9,729 bases of DNA from JBKPNX01 sp046732855 (lineage in GTDB: Bacteria > Pseudomonadota > Alphaproteobacteria > Geminicoccales > Geminicoccaceae): NCBI GenBank assembly GCA_046732855.1, contig JBKPNX010000078.1, positions 1 through 9,729 on the forward strand, given 5' to 3'. The notes beneath the pieces were generated by a model that made no database searches, was not told where the DNA came from, and was given only the letters and a program-made list of their open reading frames with translations. A program made the position numbers and the translations under genes. Of this stretch, positions 1-6,612 are shown one piece after another (position 1 is the stretch's first letter; each line of letters starts with the position of its first letter).

Positions 1-2
1 GC

Positions 3-173
3 CACAGCCACGGCCGCCTTGCGCCGCTCTCTCGTCAGATCGACGTCGGCGTGGACTGCTGGGACTTTCGCCCGACCACGCTCGCCGACATCCGGGCGCA
101 TCTCCGCCGTCGCGGGGCCGGAGCCGGGGGTACGCGGCCGCAGCCGCCTCGCCCGGTGGCGAATGGGCTGTAA
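3..173 (+). CDS. Calcineurin-like metallophosphoesterase, C-terminal end (partial)
   Basis: Frame 3 is open from the left edge to a TAA at 171-173 and gives 56 residues. It starts with a His-Ser-His-Gly motif, and about 15 residues later reads IDVGVDCWDFRP. A histidine-rich GHxHG-type metal motif followed by a D-V-G-V-D-x-W-D-x-R-P tail is typical of the C-terminus of small calcineurin-like phosphoesterases, where these His residues bind the dinuclear metal centre. The N-terminal metal motifs and the start lie outside the window, so the substrate cannot be inferred. The last 17 or so residues are a Gly/Pro/Arg-rich tail. A minus-strand open frame across the same bases looks like a GC-driven shadow. 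The family call rests only on this short tail. Confidence 0.68.
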   Translation, partial: HSHGRLAPLSRQIDVGVDCWDFRPTTLADIRAHLRRRGAGAGGTRPQPPRPVANGL

Positions 174-280
174 ACGGGCAGGATCCTGACCGCGCCACCC
201 ATCGCGCGGCCGCCACACCGTCTTGCAAACTCGGGCGGAGCCGTCATGCTGACCGGCGCGCAACCAGGGAGGGCGAGCGG

Positions 281-1168
281 ATGGCCGACAAGACGATCAT
301 CACCTGCGCGGTGACCGGCAGTCTCACCAGGCCCGAGCAGCACCCTGCCCTCCCGATCACGCCCGAGCAGATCGCGAACGCCGCGATCGATGCGGCCAAG
401 GCCGGCGCGGCGATCGCCCACATTCACGTGCGCGATCCCGCGACCGGGGCGCCGTCGATGGCGCTCGAGCTCTATCGCGAGGTGGTCGAGCGGATCCGCG
501 CCAGCGGCACCGACCTAGTGATCAATCTGACCACCGGCGCGGGCGGGCGGTTCATGCCAAGCGACGACGACCCCAAGGTGGCGGCGCCCGGCACCACGCT
601 GGTGCGGCCGGAGCGACGGGTCGAGCACGTGGTCGCGCTCCGGCCGGAGATCTGCTCGCTCGACCTCAACACCATGTGGTTCGGCAGCGCCGTGGTGATC
701 AACACGCCGCGCAACGTCACCATCATGGCCGGCGCGATCCGCGAGGCAGGCGTCAAGCCGGAGCTCGAGGTGTTCGATTCCGGCGACATGCAGCTGGCCG
801 ATCAGCTGCTCGAGAGCGGCGTGCTGCCGCGTCCGCCATTGTTTCAGGTGGTGCTCGGGATCAAGAACGGCTTTCCCGCGACGCCGGAGACCCTGCTCTA
901 CGCCAGATCGCTCCTGCCCGCCGATGCGGTCTGGGCGGCGATGGGCATCGGGCGCATGGAATTCCCGATCGTCGCCCAGGCGTGCATTCTCGGCGGCCAC
1001 GTCCGGGTCGGCCTGGAGGACAACCTCTATCTCAGCAGGGGCGTGCTCGCGCCCTCAAACGCTGCGCTGGTCGAGCGCGCCGTGACCCTCGTCGAGCTGC
1101 TCGGCCGCAGCGTCGCGACCCCGGCCGAAGCACGAGAAATTCTGGGGTTGAGACCGCTACCGGCTTGA
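281..1168 (+). CDS. BKACE family (DUF849) beta-keto acid cleavage enzyme
   Basis: This 295-residue protein has the usual length for the family that condenses a beta-keto acid with acetyl-CoA to give a CoA thioester and acetoacetate; the founding member is Kce of lysine fermentation. The zinc ligands are visible: H47 and H49 in HIHVRDP, and E246 in GHVRVGLEDN. R242 and D247 match the Kce catalytic Arg and Asp, and E161/E163 lie in the conserved PELEV segment. The Kce glutamate that contacts the substrate amino group (TGAET in Kce) is Leu15 here (TGSLT), so an amino-bearing Kce substrate is unlikely. The true beta-keto acid is not predictable. ATG is preceded by GGGAGG at 8 nt spacing. The gene stands alone between the phosphoesterase and a converging permease gene. 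It is probably cytoplasmic. Confidence 0.93.
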   Translation: MADKTIITCAVTGSLTRPEQHPALPITPEQIANAAIDAAKAGAAIAHIHVRDPATGAPSMALELYREVVERIRASGTDLVINLTTGAGGRFMPSDDDPKVAAPGTTLVRPERRVEHVVALRPEICSLDLNTMWFGSAVVINTPRNVTIMAGAIREAGVKPELEVFDSGDMQLADQLLESGVLPRPPLFQVVLGIKNGFPATPETLLYARSLLPADAVWAAMGIGRMEFPIVAQACILGGHVRVGLEDNLYLSRGVLAPSNAALVERAVTLVELLGRSVATPAEAREILGLRPLPA

Positions 1169-1292
1169 CCCGGCAAGTCAGGGTGAGTGGTGCGCGAGCG
1201 GCCGGCGCCGCGCCCTACCCGCCCGTCGCAGAGAGCAGACAGGACTCCGCTGCCCAAGCCGAGCTCTCATCGTCCGCTGCGCGCGGCGGGGT
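1169..1292. other. Convergent intergenic gap, no feature seen
   Basis: This 124-base gap lies between the BKACE stop and the stop of the converging permease gene. I find only short stems of four pairs or so and no U-tract, so no terminator can be called for either strand. Open frames here match nothing I recognise. Confidence 0.4.
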
Positions 1293-2030
1293 TCAGCGCA
1301 CCGCGAGCGCTTCTTCGGCCGGGGCACCCGGCGCTGCGGGCACCCGCGCCCGCAGATGACCTGACAGCCGGTACTCCAGGCGTTTGAACGCGTAGAGGAT
1401 CCCGTAGGACATCACCAGATAGCACAGGCCGACGAAGATCCAGATCTCGAAGGTCCGGAAGGTCTGGGCGATCAGCACCCGCCCGACCCCGGTCAGGTCC
1501 ATGATCGTGATGATCGATACGAGCGAGGTCGCCTGGAACAGAAAGATGACCTCGTTGGTATAGGCAGGCAGGGCGATGCGGAAGGCCTTGGGCAGGATGA
1601 TCCGCCGCAGCATCAGCCCGTACGACATGGCGAACGCGCGCCCGGCCTCGACCTCGCCGAACGGCACCGCCCGGATCGCGCCGCGCAGGATCTCCCCAGT
1701 GTAGGCCGCGGTGTTGAGGGTGAGCGTCAGGACCGCGCAGAAGTAAGGCTCGCGGAACAACTGCCACAGGCCGAGCGCGCGCAGCTCGCTCACGAACTGG
1801 CCGCTGCCGTAGTAGATCAGGAAGATCTGAACCAGGAGCGGCGTGCCCCGGAAGTAGAACATGTAGGCGAAGGCCGGCCAGGACAGCAGCGGGTTGGGCG
1901 ACAGCCGGGCGAGCGCCACCGGCACGGCGAGCACGAGGCCGATCAGCACGGACAGCACGGTCAGCTGGATCGTCACCCAGGCGCCGCTGGCGAAGCGCGG
2001 CAGGTTGTCGACGACGACCGCGAAGTCCAC
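1293..2030 (-). CDS. Amino-acid ABC transporter permease, HisM/ArtM type
   Basis: This 245-residue inner-membrane protein belongs to the polar amino-acid uptake permeases (HisMQ/GlnP class). Hydrophobic spans fall near residues 18-42, 50-74, 97-120, 158-178 and 194-216. The cytoplasmic EAA loop that docks on the ATPase is at about 125-155: GEVEAGRAFAMSYG, then ILPKAFRIALP. The start is GTG at 2030, just 3 bases after the TGA of the upstream permease, so the two are probably translationally coupled. The Ala/Pro-rich C-terminal tail (residues 228-245) looks dispensable. It should form a heterodimer with the product of the gene at 2034-2726. No ATPase gene follows; the next gene downstream is on the other strand. 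Confidence 0.93.
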   Translation of the reverse strand: MDFAVVVDNLPRFASGAWVTIQLTVLSVLIGLVLAVPVALARLSPNPLLSWPAFAYMFYFRGTPLLVQIFLIYYGSGQFVSELRALGLWQLFREPYFCAVLTLTLNTAAYTGEILRGAIRAVPFGEVEAGRAFAMSYGLMLRRIILPKAFRIALPAYTNEVIFLFQATSLVSIITIMDLTGVGRVLIAQTFRTFEIWIFVGLCYLVMSYGILYAFKRLEYRLSGHLRARVPAAPGAPAEEALAVR

Positions 2031-2033
2031 TGG

Positions 2034-2726
2034 TCACGCCCGCCGGATGCCGCGGTTCGCCCAGGCTTCCGCCCGGTGCAGCGCGAACAGCGAAGCGATG
2101 GTGATCAGCAGGTAGATGATCGAGGCGCCGAAATAGAAGGTGAACGGCATGCGCACCGCGCGCGCGGCGACGTCGGTCATGCGCATCAGCTCCGGCAGCT
2201 GCACCACCGACATCAGCGCGGTCGCCTTGATCAGCACCTGCCAGACGTTGCCGAGGCCGGGGATGGCGAAGCGCCAGACCTGGGGCAGCATGATGCGGCG
2301 GAACGCCAATGTCCGGCTCATCCCCGCCGCATACGCCGCCTCGATCTGGCCGCGATCGAGCGCCTGGAACGCACCGCGGAACACCTCGGTCGTGAATGCG
2401 CCGTAGATCACGCCGAGCGTCAGCGTCCCGGCGGTGAACGGGTCGATGTCGACCACCACGTCGCCGCCGGTCGCCAGGCTGAGCAAACGCTGCAGCAGAA
2501 CCGTGAAGCCATAGTAGACCAGGAGGATCAGCACGAGCTCGGGCACGCCGCGCACAACCGTCGTGTAGGCGCCCGCGATGCTCCTGGCGAGCGCGTTGCC
2601 GGACAGCTTGCCCCAGGCGCCGAGCAGCCCCAGAGCGAGCGCGATCGGCACCGCCGAGAGGCCGACCAGCAGGGTAATCTTCGTCCCTTCCCAGAAGACC
2701 CAGCTGTAGCCGTGAAAATCCACCAC
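2034..2726 (-). CDS. Amino-acid ABC transporter permease, HisQ type
   Basis: This 230-residue membrane protein has spans near 16-37, 52-78, 98-120, 158-178 and 196-217. Its EAA loop lies at about 126-156 (GQIEAAYAAGMS, then IMLPQVWRFAIP). The N-terminal residues up to TKITLLVGL and the VVRGVPELVLILLVYYG segment are typical of HisQ/ArtQ partners in polar amino-acid importers. The start is GTG at 2726. The next codon is also GTG and could be used, since the upstream Shine-Dalgarno match (GCGGGG) is weak. It sits 44 nt after the stop of binding protein 1 and 3 nt before the HisM-type gene, consistent with one transcript. The partner permease is well supported; the transported amino acid is not shown by this protein. 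Confidence 0.92.
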   Translation of the reverse strand: MVDFHGYSWVFWEGTKITLLVGLSAVPIALALGLLGAWGKLSGNALARSIAGAYTTVVRGVPELVLILLVYYGFTVLLQRLLSLATGGDVVVDIDPFTAGTLTLGVIYGAFTTEVFRGAFQALDRGQIEAAYAAGMSRTLAFRRIMLPQVWRFAIPGLGNVWQVLIKATALMSVVQLPELMRMTDVAARAVRMPFTFYFGASIIYLLITIASLFALHRAEAWANRGIRRA

Positions 2727-2770
2727 CCGATCGGCCCCGCTCAGGACCCGCTCAGCGCACCGGCGGTACG

Positions 2771-3556
2771 TTACGAAATCGGCCCGTAGACGTCGAAGGC
2801 GAAGTACTTCTCATTGATCGCCTTATAGGTGCCGTCGGCGCGGATCTTGTCGATCCCTTGGTTGAACGCAGTACGCAGATCGTCCTCGCCCTTGCGGATC
2901 GCGATGCCGATGCCCTCGCCGAAGTACTTCGGATCAAAATAGTCAGGCCCGACGAACTCGAAGTCCTTGCCGGCATCGGTGTTGAGGAACCCCTCCAGCA
3001 GGACCACCGCATCGGCCGCGACCAGATCAAGCCGGCCGGACACCAGGTCGGCATTGGCTTCGTCCTGCGTGGCATAGGCGCGCACGTCAACCTCGGGAAA
3101 CTCGCCGCGCACAAAATTTTCGGACACCGTCGCCCGCTGCACGCCGACCGCCATACCGGCGAGACCCTCGGGCGAAATGTCGAAACCGGCGCCCTTGGCC
3201 GCGACGAACTTGGCCGGCGTCGCATAGTACTTGTCGGTAAAGTCGACGACCTCTTTGCGCTGATCGGTGATCGACATGGACGCGACGATCGCGTCGTATT
3301 TCTTGGCGATCAGACCCGGGATGATGCCATCCCAGTCCTGCACGACGAACTCGCACTCGAAATTCGCCGCCGCGCACAGGGCTTTGGCGATATCGATGTC
3401 GAAGCCGACGAGCTGACCGTCCTTGGCGATCGAATTGAACGGCGGATAGGCGCCTTCGGTGCCGATCTTGACCTTGCGTTTGTCCTGGGCGTGCGCGGCG
3501 CCTGCGAGCATGGCCAGCGCCGCCGCCGCCATCACAACCGTGGCCAACTTCCTCAT
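2771..3556 (-). CDS. Periplasmic amino-acid-binding protein 1 (LAO/HisJ/ArtJ family)
   Basis: This 261-residue solute-binding protein of family 3 captures an amino acid in the periplasm for the permeases just downstream. Residues 1-23 form a signal peptide (MRK, a hydrophobic core, then AHA before QDKRK). The family signature GFDIDIAKALCAA starts at 51. By alignment to LAO/HisJ from memory, the ligand carboxylate-binding Arg is R100 (SITDQRK) and the amino-binding Asp is D182. The ring-stacking Phe52 position is W75, and the Asp11 position is Glu. The frame is open further upstream, but I chose ATG 3556 because the signal peptide starts there and AGGA lies 8 nt before it. It is about 81% identical to binding protein 2. 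Lys/Arg/ornithine/His-type ligands are plausible but not proven. Confidence 0.94.
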   Translation of the reverse strand: MRKLATVVMAAAALAMLAGAAHAQDKRKVKIGTEGAYPPFNSIAKDGQLVGFDIDIAKALCAAANFECEFVVQDWDGIIPGLIAKKYDAIVASMSITDQRKEVVDFTDKYYATPAKFVAAKGAGFDISPEGLAGMAVGVQRATVSENFVRGEFPEVDVRAYATQDEANADLVSGRLDLVAADAVVLLEGFLNTDAGKDFEFVGPDYFDPKYFGEGIGIAIRKGEDDLRTAFNQGIDKIRADGTYKAINEKYFAFDVYGPIS

Positions 3557-3578
3557 CTTCGTTGTCCTGCGGAGTGCC

Positions 3579-3638
3579 CAACCTCGCTGGTCGATCCGGG
3601 AGCGGGTAGCCGTCTCACGGCCGGAACAGGCGAGGTTG
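3579..3638 (-). promoter_or_regulatory. Inverted repeat in the leader of binding protein 1
   Basis: A perfect 9-base inverted repeat has arms at 3579-3587 (CAACCTCGC) and 3630-3638 (GCGAGGTTG). A small GCCG/CGGC stem lies inside the 42-base loop. It falls between the candidate promoter and the ribosome binding site, so it could fold in the 5' UTR. A chance repeat in GC-rich DNA is not excluded. Confidence 0.3.
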
Positions 3639-3667
3639 TCCTCCCATTGCCCTGTGATTACCACTCG

Positions 3668-3696
3668 ATCCAACGACCACGTGGCGTGACAGTCAA
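3668..3696 (-). promoter_or_regulatory. Candidate promoter of binding protein 1
   Basis: On the minus strand TTGACT (3696-3691) and TTGGAT (3673-3668) are separated by 17 bases. The -35 matches consensus at 5 of 6 positions and the -10 is poor. Support comes from conservation: the same two hexamers and flanking bases lie at the same distance (about 110 nt) upstream of the paralogous gene, with an 18-base spacer. This suggests that binding protein 1 has its own promoter within the cluster. Confidence 0.45.
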
Positions 3697-3825
3697 GCGG
3701 CAATCTGCGCCCGACGGTTGCCTCAGGCTCCGGTAGTCAAAGGCGAGCGCAAGCGGCGCGACCGACGGCCGGGCAGGCTGGTCCACGCCTCAGTCAAGTC
3801 CCTCTCGTCACCTCGTACGGCGTCT

Positions 3826-3842
3826 TCGCACCGTTCGTGCGA
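3826..3842 (-). terminator. Hairpin directly after the GFA-type gene
   Basis: A perfect 6-bp stem, TCGCAC/GTGCGA, with a 5-base loop starts one base after the TAG of the GFA-type gene. It lacks a U-tract, so it may stabilise or attenuate the transcript rather than act as a strong intrinsic terminator. Confidence 0.35.
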
Positions 3843-3843
3843 C

Positions 3844-4236
3844 CTACTCCTCAAAGCGACTCGAGGCGTCACGATCGCGGTCGTATCGTCTCGTGAGCGG
3901 AAACGGCGGCAACCAGGACTCGCGACGGACGGTCCAAAGTTCGTAGGTTGGCCTCAGTTGGTCAGGGGCATCCAGCGATCCTAGGTTCACTTCGACTTCG
4001 TCTGCGCTGCGTCCGAAAACGGGCGAGCCGCAGCGGGGACAGAAAAACCGCCCGGCGTAGTCGCGTGTTTCGCCATCGATCGTCACCGCATCCTGAGGGA
4101 ACACCGCGGAAGCGTGAAAAAGGGCCCCATGATGCTTGCGGCAGTCGAGACAGTGACAAAGGCCGACCCGGTATGGCCGCCCCGACGCCTCAATTCGGAC
4201 GTTGCCGCACAGGCAACCGCCGGTGAATCGGTCCAT
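3844..4236 (-). CDS. GFA/CENP-V family zinc protein
   Basis: This 130-residue protein has the full cysteine set of the GFA fold: C8 and C10 (GGCLCGNVR), C27, C29 and C32 (CHCLDCRK), and C66 and C69 (FCPRCGSPVF). In this family the cysteines bind structural and catalytic zinc. The founding member promotes addition of formaldehyde to glutathione, but most family members have no proven activity, so no reaction is assigned. It starts 12 nt after the stop of binding protein 2. Its Shine-Dalgarno (AGAGGAAAGG) overlaps that stop, which suggests translational coupling. It is an unexpected occupant of an amino-acid transport cluster and sits between the two paralogous binding proteins. It is followed at once by a hairpin. 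It has no signal peptide and is probably cytoplasmic. Confidence 0.9.
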   Translation of the reverse strand: MDRFTGGCLCGNVRIEASGRPYRVGLCHCLDCRKHHGALFHASAVFPQDAVTIDGETRDYAGRFFCPRCGSPVFGRSADEVEVNLGSLDAPDQLRPTYELWTVRRESWLPPFPLTRRYDRDRDASSRFEE

Positions 4237-4248
4237 GTTGCCTTTCCT

Positions 4249-5034
4249 CTAAGACGTCGGCCCGTAGACGTCGAAGTCGAAGTACTTGTCGTTGATCGCC
4301 TGGTAGGTACCGTCGGCCCGGATTTCGTCGATCGCCCTATCTAAAGCCAGGCGCAGATCGTCCTCGCCCTTGCGGATCGCGATCCCAGCACCCTCGCCGT
4401 GGTACTTCGGGTCGTAATAGTCGGGGCCGACGAACTCGAAGTCCTTCCCGGCGTCGGTCTTGAGAAATCCTTCGAGCAGCGCGACCGAATCGGCCATGAC
4501 CAGGTCGAGGCGGCCTGAGGCCAGATCGGCGTTGGCCTCGTCCTGCGTCGCGTAGGGGCGGATGTCCGACTTGGGGAACTTCGCGCGCGCGAAGTTCTCA
4601 TGGGTGGTCGCGCGCTGCACGCCGATCGACTTGCCGGCCAGACCTTCGGGCGAGAAGTCGAAGTTGCTGCCCTTCGCCGCAATGAATTTGCCCGGCGTCA
4701 GATAGTACTTGTTGGTGAAATCGACCACCTGCTTGCGCTGGTCGGTGATCGACATCGAGGCGACGATCGCGTCGTATTTCTTGGCGATCAGGCCCGGAAT
4801 GATGCCGTCCCAGTCCTGCACGACGAACTCGCACTCGAAGTTGGCCGCCGCGCACAGCGCATTCGCGATGTCGATGTCGAAGCCCACCAGCTTGCCGTTG
4901 GGGTCGATCGAATTGAACGGCGGATAGGCGCCCTCGGTGCCGATCTTGACCTTGCGCTTGTCCTGGGCGTGCACGCCCGTCGCGAGCATGGCGAGCACCG
5001 CCGCGGCCATCAGGCCAGTGGCCAGTCTGCGCAT
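4249..5034 (-). CDS. Periplasmic amino-acid-binding protein 2 (LAO/HisJ/ArtJ family)
   Basis: This is a second 261-residue family 3 binding protein, collinear with binding protein 1. The signal peptide is residues 1-23 (VHA before QDKRK). The signature GFDIDIANALCAA, R100, W75 and D182 are all kept. Differences cluster at 111-160 and 231-240. One lies in the ligand region: RATT at 141-144 here versus RATV in protein 1, a position that contacts ligand in LAO by memory alignment. The two may therefore differ in preference. The ATG has an excellent Shine-Dalgarno (GGGAGGA, 7 nt spacing). The GFA-type gene follows 12 nt later. No permease genes sit directly beside it, so it probably uses the HisQ/HisM-type pair further downstream. 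Confidence 0.94.
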   Translation of the reverse strand: MRRLATGLMAAAVLAMLATGVHAQDKRKVKIGTEGAYPPFNSIDPNGKLVGFDIDIANALCAAANFECEFVVQDWDGIIPGLIAKKYDAIVASMSITDQRKQVVDFTNKYYLTPGKFIAAKGSNFDFSPEGLAGKSIGVQRATTHENFARAKFPKSDIRPYATQDEANADLASGRLDLVMADSVALLEGFLKTDAGKDFEFVGPDYYDPKYHGEGAGIAIRKGEDDLRLALDRAIDEIRADGTYQAINDKYFDFDVYGPTS

Positions 5035-5059
5035 CTGTCAGTCCTCCCGGTCGCCTCCA

Positions 5060-5140
5060 GCCGCTTGCCGCCATGCGGCGGCCAGCCTTCCCTGCGTCCG
5101 TCGGAACGGCGCCATTGTCGCCGGCGGGTGCGCAAGCGGC
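5060..5140 (-). promoter_or_regulatory. Leader inverted repeat and hairpin of binding protein 2
   Basis: A perfect 9-base inverted repeat (GCCGCTTGC at 5060-5068, GCAAGCGGC at 5132-5140) frames the leader. A compact hairpin at 5067-5082 (GCCGCC, loop ATGC, GGCGGC) lies just upstream of the ribosome binding site. The two structures share bases at 5067-5068, so they could be alternative folds. Whether this controls translation is unknown. Confidence 0.3.
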
Positions 5141-5144
5141 CATG

Positions 5145-5174
5145 ATCCAACGACGACGCGCCGCTGCAAGTCAA
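5145..5174 (-). promoter_or_regulatory. Candidate promoter of binding protein 2
   Basis: Minus-strand TTGACT (5174-5169) and TTGGAT (5150-5145) are separated by 18 bases. An 11-base run covering the -10 (GATCCAACGAC on the plus strand) and a 7-base run at the -35 (AGTCAAG) are identical to those upstream of binding protein 1. The predicted leader is about 110 nt in both. Conservation after duplication is the main support. Confidence 0.45.
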
Positions 5175-5234
5175 GCCGGCATCGGCGCGGGGGCGGCGCC
5201 GGCAGCGCACACCTGCGTGATGCCCGCAAGCTCC

Positions 5235-5248
5235 CGCCGGAGCCGGCG
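5235..5248 (-). terminator. Hairpin after the nucleoside hydrolase gene
   Basis: The sequence CGCCGG-AG-CCGGCG is a near-perfect palindrome 9 nt after the TGA of the nucleoside hydrolase. There is no U-tract, so it is a weak terminator candidate only. Confidence 0.25.
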
Positions 5249-5257
5249 TGCGAGGGC

Positions 5258-6238
5258 TCATCGGGCCAGGGTTGCAGGCGTCGCGCTCTGCGCGAGCAGT
5301 GGCAGGCGTCCGACACGTTCGGTCAGCAGCGCGAAGAAGCCATCGGCATCGATCTGATCGATCACCAGGGCATTCGGCGCGTGGCGCGTGCGCCGTGACC
5401 AGTCGACCACGGTGCGACCCAACGTGTGCTCGCCCTTGGTCTCGATCGCCACGTGGCAGCGGCGGCCGTTGAACAAGCCAGGGTTCAGCAGATAGGCGAT
5501 CGCGCAGGGATCGTGCAGCGGCGCACCCACCCGCCCGCGCCGGGTCTGGTCATATAGGTTGTAGAACTCGAGCAGCTCGACCACTGTGCGACTGAGGGGT
5601 GTGCCGATCCCGCGGATCGCTTCCAGGCGGTCCGGCGTGACCAGCGCCTGGTGGGTGACATCGAGCCCGTGCATGACCAGCGGCACGCCTGCTTCGAACA
5701 CCACCTTCGCCGCATCCGGATCGACATGGATGTTGAACTCGGCGGCCGGCGTGATGTTGCCCTCGCCGATCGCGCCGCCCATCAGCACGATCTCCCTGAT
5801 GCGCGGCGCCAGGTCGGGCGCCCTTTGCAGGGCCGTAGCGATGTTGGTGAGCGGGCCGGTCGGGCAGAGCGTGACCGTGCCCGGCGGGTGAGCGCGGACC
5901 GCGGCGACGATCGCGTCGACCGCGTGGCCGCGCGCGAGCGGCGTATTGGGTTCGGGCAGCGCGGGGCCGTTCAGGCCGGTCTTGCCGTGCACGTACTCGG
6001 CGGTGACCAGCTCGCGTAGCAGCGGCCGCGCGCAGCCGGCATGAACCGGCAGATCGGTCCGTCCGACGAGTTCGCAGACCTTGCGCGCGTTCTTCTCGGT
6101 CAGCGCCAGCGGCACGTTGCCCGCGACCACGGTGATCGCGAGCACGTCCAGCTCGTCCGGCGAGCCGAGCGCCAGCAGGATGGCGAGCGCATCGTCATGA
6201 CCGGGGTCGCAGTCGATGATGACGGGCCGGGGCGACAT
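5258..6238 (-). CDS. Inosine-uridine preferring nucleoside hydrolase family protein
   Basis: This 326-residue enzyme family hydrolyses the N-glycosidic bond of ribonucleosides to base plus ribose, using a calcium centre. The calcium-binding N-terminal motif IIDCDPGHDDA is at 7-17 (D9, D11, D15, D16). The conserved LMGGAIGEGN and EFNIHVDPDAA segments follow. The C-terminal HDP is at 242-244, where H242/D243 match the catalytic His and calcium-binding Asp of the Crithidia enzyme (241/242). ATG 6238 was chosen because family proteins begin a few residues before the DCDPGHDDA motif; the frame is open to 6355 with another ATG at 6280, which overlaps a possible -10. No signal peptide is seen, so it is likely cytoplasmic. 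It precedes the amino-acid transport genes on the same strand, 223 nt away. The nucleoside preference cannot be told. Confidence 0.93.
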   Translation of the reverse strand: MSPRPVIIDCDPGHDDALAILLALGSPDELDVLAITVVAGNVPLALTEKNARKVCELVGRTDLPVHAGCARPLLRELVTAEYVHGKTGLNGPALPEPNTPLARGHAVDAIVAAVRAHPPGTVTLCPTGPLTNIATALQRAPDLAPRIREIVLMGGAIGEGNITPAAEFNIHVDPDAAKVVFEAGVPLVMHGLDVTHQALVTPDRLEAIRGIGTPLSRTVVELLEFYNLYDQTRRGRVGAPLHDPCAIAYLLNPGLFNGRRCHVAIETKGEHTLGRTVVDWSRRTRHAPNALVIDQIDADGFFALLTERVGRLPLLAQSATPATLAR

Positions 6239-6275
6239 CCTTCGCAGGGCCAAAACTGGCTGACGCTCGAAGTTC

Positions 6276-6306
6276 AGCATAGAAGAACGACACCCCCGCC
6301 CGTCAA
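6276..6306 (-). promoter_or_regulatory. Possible promoter of the nucleoside hydrolase
   Basis: Minus-strand TTGACG (6306-6301) is followed after 19 bases by TATGCT (6281-6276), or after 17 bases by TCTATG. The spacing or the match is imperfect in each case. The position, about 35 nt before ATG 6238, fits the chosen start. Confidence 0.28.
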
Positions 6307-6380
6307 TGGCCGGCGGACGTGCGATGTGCGCTTGGGAGATGAGGCCAGGGCGCACGCCCCGTCCCCTGCGTGGACAGCGG

Positions 6381-6590
6381 TTATTCTTCGATGGTGAAGC
6401 CCACCTTGATCACGACCTGATAGTGGACGACGCGGCCGCCCTCGATGTGGCCCCGAGCCTCGACCACCTGAAACCAGCGCAGGTCGTGCAACGTCTTGGC
6501 AGCTCGGGTGATCGCGTTCTGGATGGCATCTTCGATGCTGGTCTCGGACGAGCCCGCCAGTTCGATCATCTTGTAGACGTGGTCCTGCAT
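6381..6590 (-). CDS. Dodecin family flavin-binding protein
   Basis: This 69-residue protein matches dodecins in length and pattern: a short strand (MQDHVYKMIELAG), a helix (SIEDAIQNAITRAAKTL), then two long strands. Dodecins form hollow dodecamers that store or buffer FMN, riboflavin or lumichrome. W39 and Q58 are 19 residues apart, the same spacing as the flavin-sandwiching Trp36 and Gln55 of the Halobacterium protein, so the binding site looks intact. ATG 6590 has GAGGGAG 8 nt upstream. The frame extends further up, but that part is antisense-like shadow over the nitroreductase gene. It lies 22 nt after the nitroreductase stop and is probably co-transcribed with it. It is cytoplasmic. Confidence 0.93.
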   Translation of the reverse strand: MQDHVYKMIELAGSSETSIEDAIQNAITRAAKTLHDLRWFQVVEARGHIEGGRVVHYQVVIKVGFTIEE

Positions 6591-6612
6591 TGCGTTGCTC
6601 CCTCGAAATCGC

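Noticed and set aside
35..427. Minus-strand open frame across the left edge
   Set aside because: It overlaps the phosphoesterase tail and the BKACE start, is rich in Arg/Gly, and shows no recognisable domain.
2076..2789. Long plus-strand open frame opposite the HisQ-type gene, and similar frames opposite both binding proteins
   Set aside because: They read as His/Arg/Glu-rich antisense of well-supported genes; long antisense frames are expected at this base composition.
3735..3797. Further TTGACT hexamers on the minus strand (3740-3735 and 3797-3792) as extra promoters
   Set aside because: Neither has a -10-like element at a suitable distance, and neither is conserved in the upstream region of the paralogous gene.
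5035..5257. Small genes between the nucleoside hydrolase and binding protein 2
   Set aside because: Open frames on both strands have no domain signature and overlap the candidate promoter and leader hairpins.
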